In this document: piece by piece, positions 36,385-45,538 of the stretch
Layout of the letters: every line of letters starts with the position of its first letter
Position numbering within the stretch: position 1 is the stretch's first letter
Source: SAR202 cluster bacterium
Lineage (GTDB): Bacteria; Chloroflexota; Dehalococcoidia; Lucifugimonadales; UBA826
DNA: 64,000 nucleotides
Direction: 5' to 3'
Assembly: GCA_009392815.1 (NCBI GenBank)
Contig: VFFS01000045.1
Span: forward strand, 1 to 64,000
Notes under the pieces: generated by a model
Seen by the model: the letters and a program-made list of their open reading frames with translations, nothing else
Database searches by the model: none
What the model was told of the DNA's origin: nothing
Program-made: the position numbers and the translations under genes

Positions 36385-37676
36385 CACTCCGCAACTCTAA
36401 TCATATTTCCAATGCCCGCTACAACACCCAAGTCCATTATGTCTTTAACAGCAATCTGAACTGATCTTTCCGTGGCCCTATGGGTCATTATAACCAGTTC
36501 AGCAGTCCCATGTTTCGGATCGAAACCTTTCTGTATAAAAGAAGAAATACTTATATTATTTTCTGCCAGTGCCGACCCGATTTGTGCTAAAACGCCAGGT
36601 TCATCCTTAGCTTCTAATCTCAAATAATACTTGGTCTGGAGATCAGAAATAGATTGCACCTTTATTGTCTCGGATAGCCTGACAGGATCCAGAAATGCAG
36701 CGTTGCCAGCAATATTCCGACCTATATTTATGATATCAGCCACGATAGCACTGGAAGTAGGCATTGACCCTGCACCTGGACCATGAAAAAGCACCCGCCC
36801 AGTGAGATCTGTCTCAATTTCTATAGCGTTGAGAACTCCATCAACTTTAGCAAGCATCTGATCCTTTTCTACCAGAGCCGGATGAACTCTAGCTTGGACT
36901 TCACCATTCGTCCTTGAGGATACAGCCAACAATTTAATCGTATACCCAAGTTCATCAGCATACTGAAAATCCTTGGCACTGAGGCCAGTTATCCCCTCAC
37001 AAAAAACATCATCATCTTTTACTTGTGCACGAAATCCAAGTGTAGACAAGATGGCAAGCTTATACGCAGCGTCTATTCCTTCAACATCATTAGTAGGATC
37101 AGGTTCTGCATAACCAAGTTCTTGGGCTTCTTTCAACACCGTCTCATAATCTATGTTTTCCGTGGACATCCTGGTTAGCATGTAATTCGTGGTTCCGTTG
37201 ATTATCGCCTTTATGCCATTAACTTCGTTGGCAACAAGGTCCCGCATCAGCGGCGATACAACAGGAGTACCCCCTGCCACACTTGCTTCAAATAGTACTC
37301 GCACGTCTCTTTCCCTAGCAATATCAAATATTTCAGGCCCGTGCTTTGCCATGACTTCTTTGTTAGCCGTAACAACATGTTTACCTGCTTTCAACGCAGC
37401 CAATATGAACTCAAGAGCCGGATGTTCTCCACCCATAACTTCCACGACAATATCAACATCATCTCTTTCAATTATTTCATCAAAGTTATCTGTGAACAGG
37501 CTAGGAGAAACATCAAATGAACGTGATTTAGACTTGTCTCTTACCAAGATTAACTTAAGATCAACATTCGCCCCAATCTGATTCGTGAGCGAATCCGATT
37601 TTTGGAAAAGAGCTTCAGCAACGCCAGAACCAACTACTCCCATTCCCAACATTGCTACACCTACAGACTTATTCAC
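36384..37676 (-). CDS. hom: homoserine dehydrogenase
   Basis: A 430-residue NAD(P)-dependent enzyme that reduces aspartate semialdehyde to homoserine for threonine and methionine. The cofactor motif GMGVVGSGVAEAL lies at residues 11-23, the central EASVAGGTPVV and INGTTNYML are family signatures, and a C-terminal ACT domain (residues about 351-430, starting YYLRLEAKDEPGVL) suggests threonine feedback control. The start is GTG 37676, 8 bases after the preceding isomerase gene. lysC and thrB lie near 52 kb. Confidence 0.95.
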   Translation of the reverse strand: MNKSVGVAMLGMGVVGSGVAEALFQKSDSLTNQIGANVDLKLILVRDKSKSRSFDVSPSLFTDNFDEIIERDDVDIVVEVMGGEHPALEFILAALKAGKHVVTANKEVMAKHGPEIFDIARERDVRVLFEASVAGGTPVVSPLMRDLVANEVNGIKAIINGTTNYMLTRMSTENIDYETVLKEAQELGYAEPDPTNDVEGIDAAYKLAILSTLGFRAQVKDDDVFCEGITGLSAKDFQYADELGYTIKLLAVSSRTNGEVQARVHPALVEKDQMLAKVDGVLNAIEIETDLTGRVLFHGPGAGSMPTSSAIVADIINIGRNIAGNAAFLDPVRLSETIKVQSISDLQTKYYLRLEAKDEPGVLAQIGSALAENNISISSFIQKGFDPKHGTAELVIMTHRATERSVQIAVKDIMDLGVVAGIGNMIRVAE

Positions 37677-37684
37677 GACGTATC

Positions 37685-38830
37685 TTAAGGTCCACCAAGA
37701 ATTTGTTGGAAGGGATCTGGTGTAGGTTCGGGAATATCAATACTTATCTTCATTTGCTCAAATATCCAGTTATATATGTCCGAGTTGAATACTGCATATA
37801 CCTCATGGGACTTCCGTTGTTGATTAACCCATTCCACAAGCGCTTTATTTTTGAGTTCGTCCCTGACACTTGGAGATAATTCCTTTCCTTTCTGTTTATC
37901 ACTGATCATGAAGAAGTAGAGCTGGTTCTTGTTATCCACATTAGGAATTGGGTCCGTTATTTGGCCAGGTTCTAAGTCAAAGAACGCATATTCATAATCA
38001 GGAATAACACCTTTCGCTACCCAACCTATCTCACCTCCCCGGCGAATAGTTTCAGGAATATCCTCAGAAAACTCCCTAACTATCTCAAAGAATGCAGCTT
38101 GGTAGGTAGCTGGATTATTAGCTCCTCTTATTGCATCTTCGAATTTGATATTCATGATATCGATTTCACCCCTTGAGGACATCACAAGGCGGAATAAGTA
38201 AACTTGTTCAGCAACAAACGGAACTGAGTCTCCCACATATGTACGAACTTTCTCACGGAGCATGCTCTTCCTTACCAGCTCCCTATGAGTGGGTTCATCA
38301 ATCTGAACCATGTTCAAATAAGAGGAATACCTTTCTTTCGTTTCCCGAGTTATCTGCTCGTCACTCTTGCCAAGGGATTCCTGTTCGCTGGGTCTCATCA
38401 TGGCATCTACCCGAGTATCTATTTCACTATCGGAAACAGTCACTCCAAGTGATGGAGCGCTCTGCTTAATAATCTCATTCTCCACGACAGTTTGAAGAGA
38501 TTCAAAAATATTTGTGCTTGCATCAATCGATTCGCCAGCAAACTCCGCACTTCTTTGCTTTATCCTAACCAATTCCACCAAGTCACCGCGGGTGTATTTC
38601 ACATCATTAACACTAACAACGAGTTCCCTTGGAGGCAAAACAAAAGCGACGACATATCCAATAGCGAATACGGCCAATATTAGAAAAATTGCAGCCCCAA
38701 CGGCTCCTATCGCCAATCTTTGCCTTCTTCGAAGACGAGGTTGCCTCATAGCCTGATGGCGCCTATCCAGACGGTGGGTCCCGGATTGGACACGTTCAGA
38801 AACTCTTCTTGTAGGATTAGAATCCGCCAA
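37685..38830 (-). CDS. membrane-anchored parvulin-type peptidyl-prolyl isomerase (SurA/PrsA-like)
   Basis: A 381-residue protein. Its basic cytoplasmic N-terminus (RLDRRHQAMRQPRLRRRQR) leads to one transmembrane helix (residues 40-64), then a SurA-like helical chaperone region and a rotamase domain with IRRGGEIGWVAKGVIPDYEYAFFDLEPGQITDPI. Such proteins fold exported proteins outside the membrane. The C-terminus adds an amphipathic tail ending PDPFQQILGGP. It directly precedes hom, with 8 bases between. Confidence 0.83.
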   Translation of the reverse strand: MADSNPTRRVSERVQSGTHRLDRRHQAMRQPRLRRRQRLAIGAVGAAIFLILAVFAIGYVVAFVLPPRELVVSVNDVKYTRGDLVELVRIKQRSAEFAGESIDASTNIFESLQTVVENEIIKQSAPSLGVTVSDSEIDTRVDAMMRPSEQESLGKSDEQITRETKERYSSYLNMVQIDEPTHRELVRKSMLREKVRTYVGDSVPFVAEQVYLFRLVMSSRGEIDIMNIKFEDAIRGANNPATYQAAFFEIVREFSEDIPETIRRGGEIGWVAKGVIPDYEYAFFDLEPGQITDPIPNVDNKNQLYFFMISDKQKGKELSPSVRDELKNKALVEWVNQQRKSHEVYAVFNSDIYNWIFEQMKISIDIPEPTPDPFQQILGGP

Positions 38831-38937
38831 TAAACTAACCGTGAAACCTAAATTTAGTTAAATATCTACCTCTGAAATTAGGGTTATTTCAAACAGATAA
38901 GTCGAGATTTTCAAACCGATCTGTCTGTATACATAAT

Positions 38938-39246
38938 CTAATTACGAGGCCTAAAGTTGATAGCAAAAGACCCTCTATGCGAAGAGGTGAATGGCAGAAG
39001 TGCAAGCTGCCGTGCTTTTTTGACAGCTCTCGCAAGAGCTCGTTGGTGCCTAGAGCAAACCCCTGTTTTTCTTCTCGCTTCAATCATAAATCGATCTGAA
39101 AGGAATCGCTTCAACCTATCTGTGTCTTTATAATTAATATCCTCAATTTTATCCACACAAAACTGGCACACTTTTCGTCTCGAAAAAAACTTCGGACGTG
39201 GCCTTCTTTGCTGAGGTCTTGACGGCTGAGTCGTATCTGTAGTCAT
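38938..39246 (-). CDS. rpsR: 30S ribosomal protein bS18
   Basis: A 102-residue ribosomal protein of the small-subunit platform, partner of bS6. The signature FSRRKVCQFCVDKIEDINYKD contains the CxxC of the zinc-type (C+) form, and the TGVCSRHQRALARAVKKARQLALLPF stretch completes it. GGGGGA lies 5 bases before ATG. It follows ssb after an unusually long 134-base gap without clear signals. Confidence 0.96.
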   Translation of the reverse strand: MTTDTTQPSRPQQRRPRPKFFSRRKVCQFCVDKIEDINYKDTDRLKRFLSDRFMIEARRKTGVCSRHQRALARAVKKARQLALLPFTSSHRGSFAINFRPRN

Positions 39247-39380
39247 TATTCCCCCAAGGGTGAGATCAATAAATTGTTTTATTTGGGTATATCGATTTGA
39301 TTTGTAAGATGTCTAGTATAATAGATGCTAGGTAAGCACGCCTTAATTATTCACTCTATGACACGTAGAATCTTCCGGTT

Positions 39381-39830
39381 CTACCAAGGCAAATCATCAA
39401 ATTCTTCTCCATCCTGATCTGAGACTTGCGAACTTTGACCAGACTCCCGCCTTTGAGCGTTAGCAGGATATGTGTCACTCGGATTACTGACAGAAGAAGA
39501 GTTTCTACTATCCAGAAACCTCACTTCAGTCGCTCGAATATCTAAAGATGCACGTGGCTGCCCATCATTGGCAAGATAAGCATCACTAGTTAATGTGCCT
39601 TCAACATATACCTTGCTTCCTCGCTGGAGATATTGATTACACGTCTCTCCTAATCTATTCCAAGCGTTTACACGAAACCATTCTGTCTCCTCTCTTGTTT
39701 CTCCATCAGCGGTCCTATAACGCCTGTTGGTTGCAACACTAAACGAGGTGACAGCATTACCATTTGGGGTATATCTCATTTCAGGATCAGAGCCCAGATT
39801 TCCAATTACAAGAATTTTATTCATTGTCAT
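39381..39830 (-). CDS. ssb: single-stranded DNA-binding protein
   Basis: A 149-residue OB-fold protein. N-terminal MNKILVIGNLGSDPEMRYTPNG, the FSVATNRRY strand and EWFRVNAWNRLGETCNQYLQ are diagnostic. A disordered linker (residues about 105-140) leads to an acidic tip EEFDDLPW, a variant of the protein-binding DDIPF tip ending in Trp. The gene order rpsF-ssb-rpsR is the usual bacterial arrangement. Confidence 0.96.
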   Translation of the reverse strand: MTMNKILVIGNLGSDPEMRYTPNGNAVTSFSVATNRRYRTADGETREETEWFRVNAWNRLGETCNQYLQRGSKVYVEGTLTSDAYLANDGQPRASLDIRATEVRFLDSRNSSSVSNPSDTYPANAQRRESGQSSQVSDQDGEEFDDLPW

Positions 39831-39863
39831 AGCTATTTATCCTCAATAGCAAAACAATTGCTA

Positions 39864-40187
39864 TTAGATCCTGGCAACCATATGAACTAAAACTTCTTCA
39901 TTTGCCTGTAAGCTTCTCTCAAGTTCGACCACAGAAGAAGCATCTAGTGTCAAAAGTGCTCTTACGTAATTACCTTCCTGAAAATTCTTAATTGGGAAAG
40001 AAAGACGCCTTATACCCCAAGTTTCACTTTCAGTAACCTCACCACCCTGATCTGAAATAAAACCGCTAATATTTTCTACGATGGTCTCAGCTTCTGCCTC
40101 GTTGACAACAGGGGTCAAGGCCACAACTAACTCATAATTTCTTTTACGCTCTGCCAAGAAGAAAAGCTCCTTACGCCGACTTTTCAT
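39864..40187 (-). CDS. rpsF: 30S ribosomal protein bS6
   Basis: A 107-residue protein with the bS6 fold: YELVVALTPVVNEAEAE, then VENISGFISDQGGEVTESETWGIRRLSFPIKNFQEGNYV, which carries the hallmark W.G.RRL.FPI. The N-terminus MKSRRKELFFLAERKRN is longer than usual and no ribosome site precedes this ATG. It heads the rpsF-ssb-rpsR operon. Confidence 0.94.
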   Translation of the reverse strand: MKSRRKELFFLAERKRNYELVVALTPVVNEAEAETIVENISGFISDQGGEVTESETWGIRRLSFPIKNFQEGNYVRALLTLDASSVVELERSLQANEEVLVHMVARI

Positions 40188-40294
40188 GTTTTTTTACCAC
40201 ACTTGAGTATAGCACGCGACCCCTCTGGCGACCAACGAGCACAATTAAGGCTTAGATATTATGTCCAGTAATATCGTCCAATCTAACCAGCCGC

Positions 40295-40322
40295 TTGACA
40301 CAGATTTATTCACAGCTAAGAA
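40295..40322 (+). promoter_or_regulatory. candidate promoter for the TPP-enzyme gene
   Basis: A perfect TTGACA at 40295-40300 is followed 16 bases later by TAAGAA. The -10 match is partial. It lies in the 195-base divergent gap between rpsF and the TPP-enzyme gene. Confidence 0.4.
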
Positions 40323-40382
40323 TTATCCCACTCATCGTCTCGAAGTAAATTTAATATTATTCCTCAGTAAAGTAGGAGCGAA

Positions 40383-42068
40383 ATGTCCAAAGTAACCGGA
40401 AGCTACTTAATTTCAAAGTCCTTAAAAATGGAGGGTGTCGAAAATATTTTCACCCTTGCAGGAGATCACGTCCTCCCTGCACTTGATGTCATGGCTGATG
40501 AAGGATTTCACATTTATGACACAAGGCATGAGCAGGCAGCTGTTCATATGGCTGACGCCTGGGGTCGACTAACTGGTAAAATTGGCGTTGCCGTATATAC
40601 CACCCCAGGCTTTGCCAATGCGATTCCTGGGCTGGCAAATGCATTTCACTCCGAAAGCCCTCTTTTATCAATCAGCGGGTGTGCAGAACTTGAAGAGCTG
40701 GGCCGAGGGGCAATGCAAGAAATAGACCAAGTTGGCATGGCTGCACCGACTACAAAATATAGCCGAATGGTTACAGATCCCAAAAGAATCCCAGACTTCA
40801 TCGCAGAAGCCATTCGTATTGCATTCGACGGACGGAGAGGACCAGTTCATTTAACTATTCCTGTCGATGTTCAAGAAATGGAAGTGGATGAAGACGATGT
40901 GACGTTCTACAGACCATCGGAATACAGACCAAACCAATCTTCCAAAGCATCCAATTCACAAATTGAAAAAGCCATTGATCTCATGAAGCAGGCCAAAAAG
41001 CCTCTTATTATTTTGGGAAGTGCAGGTTCATACTCAGGGTCTGGTACTGAGCTGGAACGTCTTTTAGAAACTACTAAATTTCCATTGATGACTGAAGGTG
41101 ATGCTAGAGGTTTGGTAGCGGACACACACCCGTATAGTAGGGGTTTCTTCGATAGTGCCCTCAACAAGGCCGCAAGAAGAATAAGAGAAACAGACCTGTT
41201 GATATTGATGGGAAGAAAGCAGGACTTGATCGTAGGTTACGCAATGGCACCGGTGGTGCCTAAGGAAGCAAAAATAATTCAGATAGACCCCGATGGATCA
41301 GTAATTGGGAGAAACAGGGGCGTTGATGTGGGAATAGTTGGTGACATTTCTGAAATATCGAAGCAACTGGCAGATGAGGCATCCAAGCACAAATGGCCGG
41401 AATTAGATTGGCTGGATGTACTCAAAAATGATCAAGAGAGCCAGGCCCAAGATTTGAAAGAGATAGCACTGGAGGAATCTCCAATGCACGCTGCCTTCGT
41501 ACATGAGAGTGTTGCTAAACAACTCAAGGATGACGACATATTGGTTTTTGACGGAGGTGACTTCTGCCATTTTGGAAGAGCCTACTATCAATCAAATGTC
41601 AAAAATTCATGGTGGTATTTGCCGACTCTCGGTATGCTTGGACAAGCTCTTCCAACAGCTATGGCGGCGAAGATTGCCTATCCTGATAGAAGAGTTATTA
41701 TGTTTACTGGTGATGGAGCATTCGGCTTTAACGGCCTTGAATATGACACTGCCGTTCGTCACCATATACCCATTGTAGGAATTATGGGCAACGACTCCGC
41801 GTGGGGAATCGACCGCCAAATACAACTGGGAGTCTTTGGAAAAACAGTAGCAACTGACTTACTACCGTCCAGATACGATCAAGTTGTGAAAGCTTTAGGA
41901 GGGCATGGAGAGTTGGTTGAACATCCAGCGGAACTTCCGGATGCCTTGGAGCGAGCTTTCAAACTAGACCGACCAGCCCTTCTCAACGTAAGGATTAGGA
42001 ACGAAATCAGCCCACGGGCTGAGGCAGCCGTAAGCCGTTGGAAAAGCCATACTCCAGAACCAATGTAA
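40383..42068 (+). CDS. thiamine-diphosphate-dependent acetolactate synthase-like enzyme
   Basis: A 561-residue TPP enzyme with the three-domain layout of acetolactate synthase, oxalyl-CoA decarboxylase and benzoylformate decarboxylase. The catalytic Glu50 lies in RHEQAA, and the TPP motif GDGAFGF is near residue 443 with its closing asparagine in GNDSAWG near 471. No regulatory ilvN or ilvC is adjacent and ilvD is 12 kb away, so true IlvB function is not assured; decarboxylation or lyase action on a 2-oxo or 2-hydroxyacyl substrate is equally possible. AGGAG lies 5 bases before ATG. Confidence 0.83.
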   Translation: MSKVTGSYLISKSLKMEGVENIFTLAGDHVLPALDVMADEGFHIYDTRHEQAAVHMADAWGRLTGKIGVAVYTTPGFANAIPGLANAFHSESPLLSISGCAELEELGRGAMQEIDQVGMAAPTTKYSRMVTDPKRIPDFIAEAIRIAFDGRRGPVHLTIPVDVQEMEVDEDDVTFYRPSEYRPNQSSKASNSQIEKAIDLMKQAKKPLIILGSAGSYSGSGTELERLLETTKFPLMTEGDARGLVADTHPYSRGFFDSALNKAARRIRETDLLILMGRKQDLIVGYAMAPVVPKEAKIIQIDPDGSVIGRNRGVDVGIVGDISEISKQLADEASKHKWPELDWLDVLKNDQESQAQDLKEIALEESPMHAAFVHESVAKQLKDDDILVFDGGDFCHFGRAYYQSNVKNSWWYLPTLGMLGQALPTAMAAKIAYPDRRVIMFTGDGAFGFNGLEYDTAVRHHIPIVGIMGNDSAWGIDRQIQLGVFGKTVATDLLPSRYDQVVKALGGHGELVEHPAELPDALERAFKLDRPALLNVRIRNEISPRAEAAVSRWKSHTPEPM

Positions 42069-42179
42069 CATAGTTGCTGTAGTGACTGATCAAGACAATA
42101 AAACTAGCATGTCTGCATAGAAAATCGGCGGTCTTATGATGTTAAACTGTCGCTAAAAAACACAGACTTGGAGACTCAT

Positions 42180-42980
42180 ATGGCATTCAAAGAAAAACCG
42201 AGCGTGTATCTTGTGACCCGACCGTCTGTGGACTGGGAAAGGGTCGCAGATTTTTTTCAAGATGAAAACGTACCACCTATACCAGACACCATAAGAGCCG
42301 GAGACGACGAGTCCGCTGCCGTAGTGGAGATATCTGCTCGAATGTGCTACATGAGTTATGGTCGGGGACGTAGAGACATAACGGACTTCATCAATAATCT
42401 CCTGAGCTCCAAGGATGGGAGCGTCTTTGAGCACGTTAACTACGGTTTTGTTGTAACAGGCATATCCAGAAGCTTGACCCATGAGCTAGTTCGACATCGT
42501 GCAGGATTTGCTTATAGTCAAAGATCCCAAAGATACGTAGATGAGACAGAAGGTACATTTGTGGTTCCACCAGCTTTGCTGAAAAGTAGAGAAGGAGCTG
42601 AAATAGCCCGAGAGATTTTGGACGATGCCCTGGAAAGTGCTTCTGATAGTTATAGAAAACTAGTAGAGTCACTTGAAAATGCCCTTCCTCGGGACCTTTT
42701 TGAACTCAACACTGACCGTAGAAAGGCAATTCGACAAGCAGCTCGTTCAGTACTGCCAAATGCAACAGAAACAAAAATATTTGTTACTGCCAACGTCAGG
42801 GCACTGCGTCATTTTTTTGAGATGAGAGGGGCAGTGTATGCCGACTGGGAAATTAGATATCTTGCCATCGAAATGCTAAAAATCATGCGAGAAGAGGCTC
42901 CCCTTCTTTTTGGTGACTTTACGATTACAGACCTTCCGGACGGCACTCAAATAGCAGAGCCACAGTATTCAAAGGTTTAG
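42180..42980 (+). CDS. thyX: flavin-dependent thymidylate synthase ThyX
   Basis: A 266-residue enzyme that methylates dUMP with methylenetetrahydrofolate, FAD and NADPH. The motif RHRAGFAYSQRSQRYVDE near residue 105 matches the ThyX signature but has 8 rather than 7 residues between RHR and SQR. The dUMP-site arginines lie in ARSVLPNATETKIFVTANVRALRHFFEMR. I use ATG 42180 with GGAG 6 bases upstream; an earlier TTG at 42168 lacks a ribosome site. It implies that ThyA is not required, as in many thermophiles and Chloroflexota. Confidence 0.92.
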   Translation: MAFKEKPSVYLVTRPSVDWERVADFFQDENVPPIPDTIRAGDDESAAVVEISARMCYMSYGRGRRDITDFINNLLSSKDGSVFEHVNYGFVVTGISRSLTHELVRHRAGFAYSQRSQRYVDETEGTFVVPPALLKSREGAEIAREILDDALESASDSYRKLVESLENALPRDLFELNTDRRKAIRQAARSVLPNATETKIFVTANVRALRHFFEMRGAVYADWEIRYLAIEMLKIMREEAPLLFGDFTITDLPDGTQIAEPQYSKV

Positions 42981-43100
42981 ATGAGTGACCTAGTCAAGAT
43001 TATTTAAAAATAACCCCCTTGGCTGATTGATGCATAAATTTTCATTTCGGTAATAAATGTGCCTATCGTAGAAAAATATTAGTAATAGGAGAAGTCCCTA

Positions 43101-43880
43101 ATGAAGTGGGTAAGATATCAATCGGACGGAAAAACCTTTTACGGGATTCTTGAAGGTGAGGTAGTAAAAGAGGTGTACGGATCCCCATTGGACTCCTATA
43201 CAGAGTCTGGGACCACTCATAATTACGCGTCAATTGAATTATTACCCCCAGTTATACCTCCCACATTCTACGCCGCAGGTATTAATTATGAAAAACATGT
43301 CAGGGAAGCTGCTGTCCTGTTAGGTACGGAGCCTAATATTCCTGAAAAAGCAGATATCGGATACAGAGCAGCAAACGCATTAATAGCCCATCAACAGCCC
43401 ATCGTGATCCCGAAAGACGCCACTGAGAAAGTTCAATATGAAGCGGAATTGGTAGTGGTTATAGGAAAGGAGACAAGAAATATTAGTGAATCAAAAGCCC
43501 TAGAATGTGTGCTCGGTTACACAATTGGGAACGATGTAAGCGAACGAACTTGGCAGGCTTCAGACAGAACAATGTGGCGTGCGAAAAACAGCGATACATT
43601 CAAACCAATGGGACCATGGATCGAAACAGACGCTAACCTCGAGGATATGGTCACCACTGTCAGACTAAACAACCGAGAAGTAATTAAATTCCATACGAAC
43701 GACATGATTTTTGGCGTTCAAAAATATATCTCTGAAATAACTAAATACATAACCCTTTATCCAGGAGATGTTGTATGGATGGGAACGGATGGGTCATCTG
43801 AAAACATGAAGGACGGCGACATATGTGAGATTGAGATCAGTGGAGTGGGTACGCTTAGAAATCCAATAATTTCTGAATAA
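43101..43880 (+). CDS. fumarylacetoacetate hydrolase-family protein
   Basis: A 259-residue FAH-fold enzyme. Metal-binding acidic residues are visible in YEAELVVVIGK and GNDVSERTWQ, and the C-terminal ITLYPGDVVWMGTDG and DGDICEIEISGVGTLRNPI are typical. Family members hydrolyse or decarboxylate acylpyruvates and homoprotocatechuate intermediates. AGGAG lies 10 bases before ATG. A phosphotriesterase-family gene follows after 32 bases, so the pair probably degrades one compound. Confidence 0.85.
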   Translation: MKWVRYQSDGKTFYGILEGEVVKEVYGSPLDSYTESGTTHNYASIELLPPVIPPTFYAAGINYEKHVREAAVLLGTEPNIPEKADIGYRAANALIAHQQPIVIPKDATEKVQYEAELVVVIGKETRNISESKALECVLGYTIGNDVSERTWQASDRTMWRAKNSDTFKPMGPWIETDANLEDMVTTVRLNNREVIKFHTNDMIFGVQKYISEITKYITLYPGDVVWMGTDGSSENMKDGDICEIEISGVGTLRNPIISE

Positions 43881-43912
43881 CTTTTTTCTTAGTAACATCA
43901 GTGGAGTTGAAT

Positions 43913-44869
43913 ATGTCCAAAATAGAGTCTGTCCTTGGACCAATAGACACATCAGAGTTGGGATTCACTTTGTCACATGAACATGTAGTAGTCAGTTCGG
44001 CTGGTATACCTCAAATATACCCTGAATTCATTCGGCGAGATGAGTCTATACAAGAGGGTATCAGGGCCTTAACAGATGCTAAAAGTGAAGGACTTGATTC
44101 AATCATAGATGTATCGACACTGGATTTAGGAAGAGATATCAAATTAATTGAACAAGTTTCTCGCGAGTCTGGAGTAAATATAATTTGTGCTACTGGAACG
44201 TGGAGGGATATACCACGAGCGTTTTGGAACGCAACTTCTGACAGTGTCGCCGCTCTATACCAACGAGAAATTCTGGAGGGCATAGAAGGTACGGGAATAA
44301 AGGCTGGCATAATCAAAGTTGCTAATGATGTTGGGGGAGTGACACGGGAAGGTGAAGTTATCCTAAGAGCTGCGGCAAGAGCCCAAAAGTCAACTAACGT
44401 GCCCATTTCAACACACACATGGGCACCAGACAGAGTGGGGGAACAGCAGGTTCGGATATTTGAGGACGAAGGAACCGATCTCAATCGTGTCTATATTGGC
44501 CATAGCAATGATACAACCGACATTTTTTACTTGGAATCTCTACTTGATAAAGGCGTTTGGATAGGGTTAGACAGATATCCAGGGGGAAGATCTTCTGGTA
44601 CGCCAGACTGGGAAGTACGCACTGAAACCGCGATGAAACTTATATCTGACGGGTACGGTAAACGTATTATGCTAGGACATGACTGGTCTGTAACACTAAG
44701 TATCGACTCAAAAGAGGGTCAAGTTAGCAGAAAACAATCGAACCCAGACGGATATTTGTTCATTACGAGAAAAGTCCTCCCTCGTCTGAAAAAACTAGGG
44801 GCCTCACAGGAACAGATAGACGATATCATGATCAATAATCCAAGAAGATTTTTTGAAGGGCAAAAATAA
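43913..44869 (+). CDS. phosphotriesterase-family metal hydrolase
   Basis: A 318-residue TIM-barrel hydrolase. The metal ligands are all visible: His22 and His24 in LSHEHV, the carbamylated lysine near residue 135 in GIIKVA, histidines in STHTW and IGHSND, and the aspartate in GHDWSVTL. Relatives include lactonases and phosphotriesterases; which applies cannot be told. I place the start at ATG 43913 with GGAG 6 bases upstream. It follows the FAH gene on the same strand. Confidence 0.86.
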   Translation: MSKIESVLGPIDTSELGFTLSHEHVVVSSAGIPQIYPEFIRRDESIQEGIRALTDAKSEGLDSIIDVSTLDLGRDIKLIEQVSRESGVNIICATGTWRDIPRAFWNATSDSVAALYQREILEGIEGTGIKAGIIKVANDVGGVTREGEVILRAAARAQKSTNVPISTHTWAPDRVGEQQVRIFEDEGTDLNRVYIGHSNDTTDIFYLESLLDKGVWIGLDRYPGGRSSGTPDWEVRTETAMKLISDGYGKRIMLGHDWSVTLSIDSKEGQVSRKQSNPDGYLFITRKVLPRLKKLGASQEQIDDIMINNPRRFFEGQK

Positions 44870-44886
44870 AGAAAGGTAATTAAATC

Positions 44887-44956
44887 GGGGCCCCGGGAAA
44901 CCCGGGACCCCTGTATGTGGAGGCGTTCCAAGGAACACCTACCTGGTCCGCCTCCT
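44887..44956. ncRNA. GC-rich structured intergenic element of unknown function
   Basis: Two adjacent hairpins. The first pairs GGGGCCCCGGG with CCCGGGACCCC around AAA, with one mismatch. The second is GGAGGCG at 44919-44925 with CGCCTCC at 44949-44955, enclosing GTTCC-AA-GGAAC and a small ACC/GGT stem, a possible three-way junction. It begins 18 bases after the phosphotriesterase stop and is much richer in GC than its surroundings. The following bases to 45151 are pyrimidine-rich with repeated CCTCC. There is no terminal T-run, so a simple terminator is doubtful. It could be a small RNA or a leader for the VOC gene. Confidence 0.4.
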
Positions 44957-45151
44957 ACTACTACTATCCAATGTTACCTACCTCCTTTTTAGAGACCCTC
45001 TGTTAGCTTTCTGCCTCCCTAGGGACTTTTAAGACCCCTTCACTGTCTCCTAGCTCATATTATAACCATGATTCAATTGAAGACAGGTAGTAAGATTGAG
45101 CCACTGAAAATCTTGTTTGTGCGACTCTTATCAAGTTACGAGGACAATCCA

Positions 45152-45538
45152 ATGTTGGAAAAATTATCTGGAATAATTGTATGGACCGACAATCTAAAAG
45201 ATTTAAGGAAATTTTATGAACAAGTTCTTGGCTTAACTCCTCATTCAGTGAGAGAGGACTTTATCGCATATAAGTGGAACACGGGGAAAACAGAGATACG
45301 ATTCAACATTGGTGTTCATTCAAAAGTGAAAGGTGGTTCAAAAGATCCATTTCGAACAATGATAAATTTTGATGTGTCAGACATTAACGAGGTAAGTTCC
45401 AAACTGAAACATAACGGGACTAAATTCATACGGGAACCTGAATTAGAGCATTGGGGTGGGATAGTAGCAACGTTTGAGGACCCAGACGGGAACATTATCC
45501 AAATGCTGCAGCAACCTTCAAGTCGCAATGAGCTCTAG
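45152..45538 (+). CDS. VOC (glyoxalase/bleomycin-resistance) family protein
   Basis: A 128-residue single-domain protein with two beta-alpha-beta-beta-beta modules: GIIVWTDNLKDLRKFYEQVLGL, and MINFDVSDINEVSSKLKHNG followed by ATFEDPDGNIIQML. The C-terminal glutamate or histidine normally used for metal binding is replaced by glutamine in NIIQML, so metal use is uncertain. I set the start at 45152 with GAGGA 7 bases upstream, since the extended frame from 45068 has no ribosome site. It overlaps aroH by 4 bases, tail to tail. Confidence 0.82.
   Translation: MLEKLSGIIVWTDNLKDLRKFYEQVLGLTPHSVREDFIAYKWNTGKTEIRFNIGVHSKVKGGSKDPFRTMINFDVSDINEVSSKLKHNGTKFIREPELEHWGGIVATFEDPDGNIIQMLQQPSSRNEL

Noticed and set aside
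39297-39322. Plus-strand promoter between ssb and rpsR (TTGATT and TATAAT)
   Set aside because: The spacer is only 14 bases and the direction is antisense to the ribosomal-protein operon.
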